Part shown: positions 61,112 through 64,000 of the stretch, piece after piece
How the letters are laid out: every line of letters begins with the position of its first letter
Position numbering within the stretch: position 1 is the first letter of the stretch
Origin: JBCCQH01 sp039024435
GTDB taxonomy: Bacteria; Bacteroidota; Bacteroidia; J057; JADKCL01
Assembly: GCA_039024435.1 (NCBI GenBank)
Contig: JBCCQH010000003.1
Span: 81,576 to 145,575, forward strand
Length of the DNA stretch: 64,000 nt
Reading direction: 5' to 3'
Notes under the pieces: model-generated
Told to the model about the DNA's origin: nothing
Database searches by the model: none
Seen by the model: the letters and a program-made list of their open reading frames with translations, nothing else
Translations under genes and position numbers: made by a program

Positions 61112-62598
61112 ACAGCACTTGATTGATCATCTTGGTAGAACATGGATGCACGATTGCGAAATATATCCAGCATAGTGCATCCATCCTTTTCACTTTGAAG
61201 CCACGCCAATAAATCGAAATATTCATTGTGAACACATCCAAAATGGTTTGCTGTCCAGTCCTGAATCTCTGTAATCCCTCTATTTATTGAACTGAAGGCA
61301 TCAACTTTGTGTTCGTTTTTGGCAAGGCGACCAATAATTCTTGCTGCCATCGGGAAATATGAATCTGTTTTGAATTCTTTAGTGTTTCTGAAGTTTCTGG
61401 ACAATCGCAGAACCTCAGAAGAATCTTCCAATTTGTAGGCAATCAAGATTTCGAAGAAACGAATCATTGGCCAAATTAATGAGTTTGTTTTTCCAGGCTT
61501 TTGCATTTTTAGTGACCTATTGATCAGTCGATTCGCTTCTTTCCATTTTCCGATTGAAATGAAAAAATACGAACTAAAATATAAGTTTTCCACGATGAAC
61601 TTCTTTGGAAATATTTCGCTATTCGAGGAGATTAATTCCATGACGTTTGAAACAGCGTTTCTTCCCGTTTCAATATCTCCTACTTCCATCGCGGCCGCGA
61701 TCTTGTTCGGATAAATTTGCTGCCATTTCAATGCTTCGATCAGTGGTGAAGAAGTATCGATATTGCCTATTCGCATCCATAGCTGATTAACCTCCGCTAT
61801 TTGATTTGTGAAAAGCAATAACCCCACCAAAACCCGTTGCTCGCGCACTAAAAAAAAATTGTAATCACGTTCAAGCCACGTATTTTCTTTCAAACTGGCA
61901 AGCAAGGTGTTTTGCGCTTCAATTGCCTGTAACAACCGCTTTCGAAAGAAATGGACTCGGGACCAGATCCAGTAATAGTGCGCCGTGGCTGACTTTGACA
62001 ATGCGTTATCAATGGAATTGAGAATTGATAGCGATTCCAGGTCAGACAGAAGTATTTCCCGTTCCGAACCAGAACACGATTTCAACTTACTTGCAAGATT
62101 TCGTAATCCAATGAACTGGAGCAGGTTTTGGTGTCTGGCTATGATTTCATCCTTAGTTACGCCGGCATCGGAAAACGGCAACTCGGTCGTTTCTGCAAGT
62201 TTGAAGAGGTCGAGTAAAATTTCAAATCTCTCTATTTCCAATGCATCAGAAAAAACACTCTCAATTATTTCATTTGCTGTTTCAAATTCTAGGCGAAAAG
62301 CCATTTTCCAAGCCGTAGCAGTACAAATTTCAAGGCGAATATTTTCATCTGGTTTAAAAAGGCCAATTCCTAAAGTGACCTTCTTTGCCAATACCGGTAA
62401 TAAGTCTCGAACCGCCCATTCTTTTAATCCGCTTTTGTTCGCTAATTTCTTCCGTGCTCCGGTTTTTGTCCGGTAAATGGTACTTAGAAGCAAAAAAAGC
62501 CTCTCTCCATCTGAGTCCTTGCGAATCAGGTTAGATACATGCTCAAACTCAGCCACATCCATGCTGATTACCATTCTGACAAGGTTCTTTGTTTTCAT
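61108..62598 (-). CDS. Large helical-repeat protein of unknown function, 496 aa
   Basis: ATG at 62598. Mostly helical with TPR-like spacing (WSRVHFFRKRLLQAIEAQNTLLASLKEN; ESNL-type WKEANRLINRSLKMQKPGKT). No signal peptide or membrane helix. AT-rich relative to chromosome. I do not recognise the family; a role as adaptor or regulator is possible but not shown. Confidence 0.6.
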   Translation of the reverse strand: MKTKNLVRMVISMDVAEFEHVSNLIRKDSDGERLFLLLSTIYRTKTGARKKLANKSGLKEWAVRDLLPVLAKKVTLGIGLFKPDENIRLEICTATAWKMAFRLEFETANEIIESVFSDALEIERFEILLDLFKLAETTELPFSDAGVTKDEIIARHQNLLQFIGLRNLASKLKSCSGSEREILLSDLESLSILNSIDNALSKSATAHYYWIWSRVHFFRKRLLQAIEAQNTLLASLKENTWLERDYNFFLVREQRVLVGLLLFTNQIAEVNQLWMRIGNIDTSSPLIEALKWQQIYPNKIAAAMEVGDIETGRNAVSNVMELISSNSEIFPKKFIVENLYFSSYFFISIGKWKEANRLINRSLKMQKPGKTNSLIWPMIRFFEILIAYKLEDSSEVLRLSRNFRNTKEFKTDSYFPMAARIIGRLAKNEHKVDAFSSINRGITEIQDWTANHFGCVHNEYFDLLAWLQSEKDGCTMLDIFRNRASMFYQDDQSSAV

Positions 62599-63620
62599 AT
62601 TTTTTGCTATTCTGCCAATTACAAATTAGCTAAAAGTCTGAAGTTCAAAATAATATAGCTAATAGATCGGCACCCGCAATATCCAAACGTAATTTTTTAT
62701 GTTTTTTTCCCGCGCCTTTACACCATAAATTGCATCAACAATGTCAGACTAACGGACGGTTCTTTAACAGCATGGCATAACTTCACCTTTCCCGAAAACA
62801 GGCTTCGCAGCTTCGGGTTTTAGGTCCGCTCTTTGATTCGTCTTTGACGAATATGGTTGACTACTATGATCATGCTTTCAGAATCGATTTACTGTCATTG
62901 TACAAGAAATCGCCGCCCCATCGACTAAATGAGGCGGCTTTAGACCGGCCCCCGGTTTTTACCGTGAGACGTTTTACCAGAGGCCGTAACGATCTTTGAC
63001 AAAGCTACAAAATTTTATTTCCTTTCATTTCGGCAAAAAGATCTCCCTTGGTTCTATTCCATCGGGAAAAACTTTTATTGCGGTGAAATGAAATCAGGCG
63101 CGGCAAAATTTGCGACTCTCCTATCCTCGTGGGTTCATTTACGCTGTTGGGAACTTACATTCAGCCGAGGTCCGTATGGCCGTTTGCGCCCGGAGATATC
63201 ACATAAAATGGTCCGAAAAAGATTTTCAATGCAATTGAGATGAATAGTCTTTTTAAACTGGCTAGGGGAAGGGAAGCCGGCAGCTACGGTTGCCGGCTCA
63301 CGCTTTCTTTTTGACAAGACCAGTTACAGTCTACATTTCAAGACCTTGCAATTCAAGTTTGCAGTTAGGTTGAGATCGGCGGCGATTGCGTGAGGGTGTA
63401 TTTATTGATTTCTGCACTTATAGCGTAAAGCACTGCATCGCCGCCGTATTTCGGGCCTTATAAAAAATTATTCTCATTAAAGGTCCAAGGGCGGGTGCGT
63501 TGTTTTCTGCATTTAACTCCACTAATGGTCACCCGCCCCTGTTTTTTCCCTTTTGCTGCCATCTGCGAACTAAGCCGACCATGACTGATCGACTGTTCAA
63601 TCATCGATATAATCAGGAAT
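62599..63620. other. Non-coding stretch with two hairpins
   Basis: About 1 kb without a credible gene; short frames on both strands look random. A GC-rich inverted repeat (GCCGCC ... GGCGGC, 62912-62938) and the hairpin at 63275-63298 are present. No tRNA or known RNA family could be recognised by eye. Confidence 0.4.
63275..63316 (+). terminator. Terminator-like hairpin
   Basis: AGCCGGCA (63275-63282) and TGCCGGCT (63291-63298) pair perfectly with an eight-base loop, followed by CACGCTTTCTTTTT. No gene immediately precedes it on the plus strand, so its transcript, if any, is unknown. Confidence 0.45.
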
Positions 63621-64000
63621 ATGGAACGCACTACAACCTTACTTGCATTGCAATTGATGTTATTGGTATGCACCTTCGCGACCAAAAAGTTGCCGGCACA
63701 GAGCAGCCCCGCGCCGGCGTTGCTCAACTTCGCCGAGATGAGCCTTCCCGACACACTTGCGGCGGATTCTGCCTTTTGCAAAGGCGGAGTACTGGTTATC
63801 CATGGGCAGTTCTTCCGCCTTGGTCAGGGCGGTGAATCTTGGGATACCACTCAGGTATTCTTTGGGGGATTATCTGGTGTTCCGGGACAAGTGATCGCGC
63901 TCTCGTCGGCTCAAAACGGCCAAAACGATACCATAAGGGTACAAATTCCCGACATCTTCCCTACGGATACCTGCCTTACACTTACGCTGGTCAAAACAAC
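63621..64000 (+). CDS. Exported protein, truncated by the window end
   Basis: ATG at 63621, frame open to the edge (126 codons). MERTTTLLALQLMLLVCTFATKKLPAQ looks like a signal peptide. The following sequence (FAEMSLPDTLAADSAFCKGGVLVIHGQFFRLG ... VFFGGLSGVPGQVIALSSAQ) has a beta-sandwich pattern like IPT/TIG or Ig domains of Bacteroidota surface proteins. The C-terminal part and thus any sorting domain lie outside the window. Confidence 0.7.
   Translation, partial: MERTTTLLALQLMLLVCTFATKKLPAQSSPAPALLNFAEMSLPDTLAADSAFCKGGVLVIHGQFFRLGQGGESWDTTQVFFGGLSGVPGQVIALSSAQNGQNDTIRVQIPDIFPTDTCLTLTLVKT

Noticed and set aside
62599..63620. tRNA, known riboswitch or CRISPR array
   Set aside because: No cloverleaf, no regular repeat/spacer pattern; only isolated hairpins.
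63458..63781. Minus-strand 107-codon frame
   Set aside because: Overlaps the better supported signal-peptide gene starting at 63621 and has no family features.

Overview
The window looks like a chromosomal segment of a GC-rich marine or environmental member of the Bacteroidota, most likely Saprospiria (Lewinella-like). This is inferred from two kinds of type IX secretion C-terminal sorting domains, gliding-type CHU_C ends, Ig/lectin surface proteins, few Shine-Dalgarno sites, and a Bacteroidota-style tyrosine recombinase. Genus assignment is a guess; no rRNA or tRNA gene was seen.

Region 1 (1-31 kb) is ordinary chromosome. In order it carries: a lipoprotein / AlgJ-like SGNH / MBOAT polysaccharide-acetylation group; a secreted M36 protease; pyrD; an orphan HsdR N-terminal protein; a GT39 membrane glycosyltransferase; a class III aminotransferase; a secreted M28 peptidase; a DUF985 cupin; a giant lectin/Ig surface protein; an XRE-type regulator with two 18-bp palindromic operators at its start; a GT2; a PAS/GAF histidine kinase; thioredoxin-fold proteins; small lipoproteins; an isolated nuoM; and ettA. 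Two copies of a short MITE-like repeat (9.6 and 31.0 kb) are present, the second truncating a frameshifted gene.

Region 2 (31.1-57.4 kb) is an integrated mobile element. It opens with a terminator and a tyrosine integrase, then a PAPS-reductase-like protein, an AT-rich non-coding segment, an excisionase-like HTH protein, a winged-helix replication/regulatory protein and about eight small unknown proteins. After a terminator-like hairpin and a pair of 17-bp direct repeats comes a tightly packed, co-directional 17.7-kb operon (39.66-57.36 kb) ending in a clear terminator. This operon has no terminase, portal, tail, relaxase or coupling-protein gene that I can recognise. It has at least eleven proteins with predicted membrane segments, three or four small beta-rich proteins in a row (capsid candidates), an annexin-repeat-like membrane protein, a transglutaminase-like protein, a peptidoglycan-binding protein, a YkuD-like enzyme and an amidase each with a C-terminal membrane anchor, a lipoprotein, an orphan half-HsdS, and a 1503-residue fusion of an NPPF DNA methyltransferase with a RecA-like ATPase. 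I interpret it as a candidate undescribed tailless, membrane-containing temperate virus or a related particle-forming element. The capsid, packaging ATPase and att sites are not proven.

Region 3 (57.4-64 kb) is AT-richer and looks like a second accessory segment. It holds a PoNe-type DNase toxin (with an N-terminal Pro-rich PPPFQL motif resembling extracellular contractile injection system cargo) and its PoNi-type immunity protein, two unknown genes in convergent overlap, about 1 kb of non-coding DNA, and the start of a secreted protein that runs off the window.
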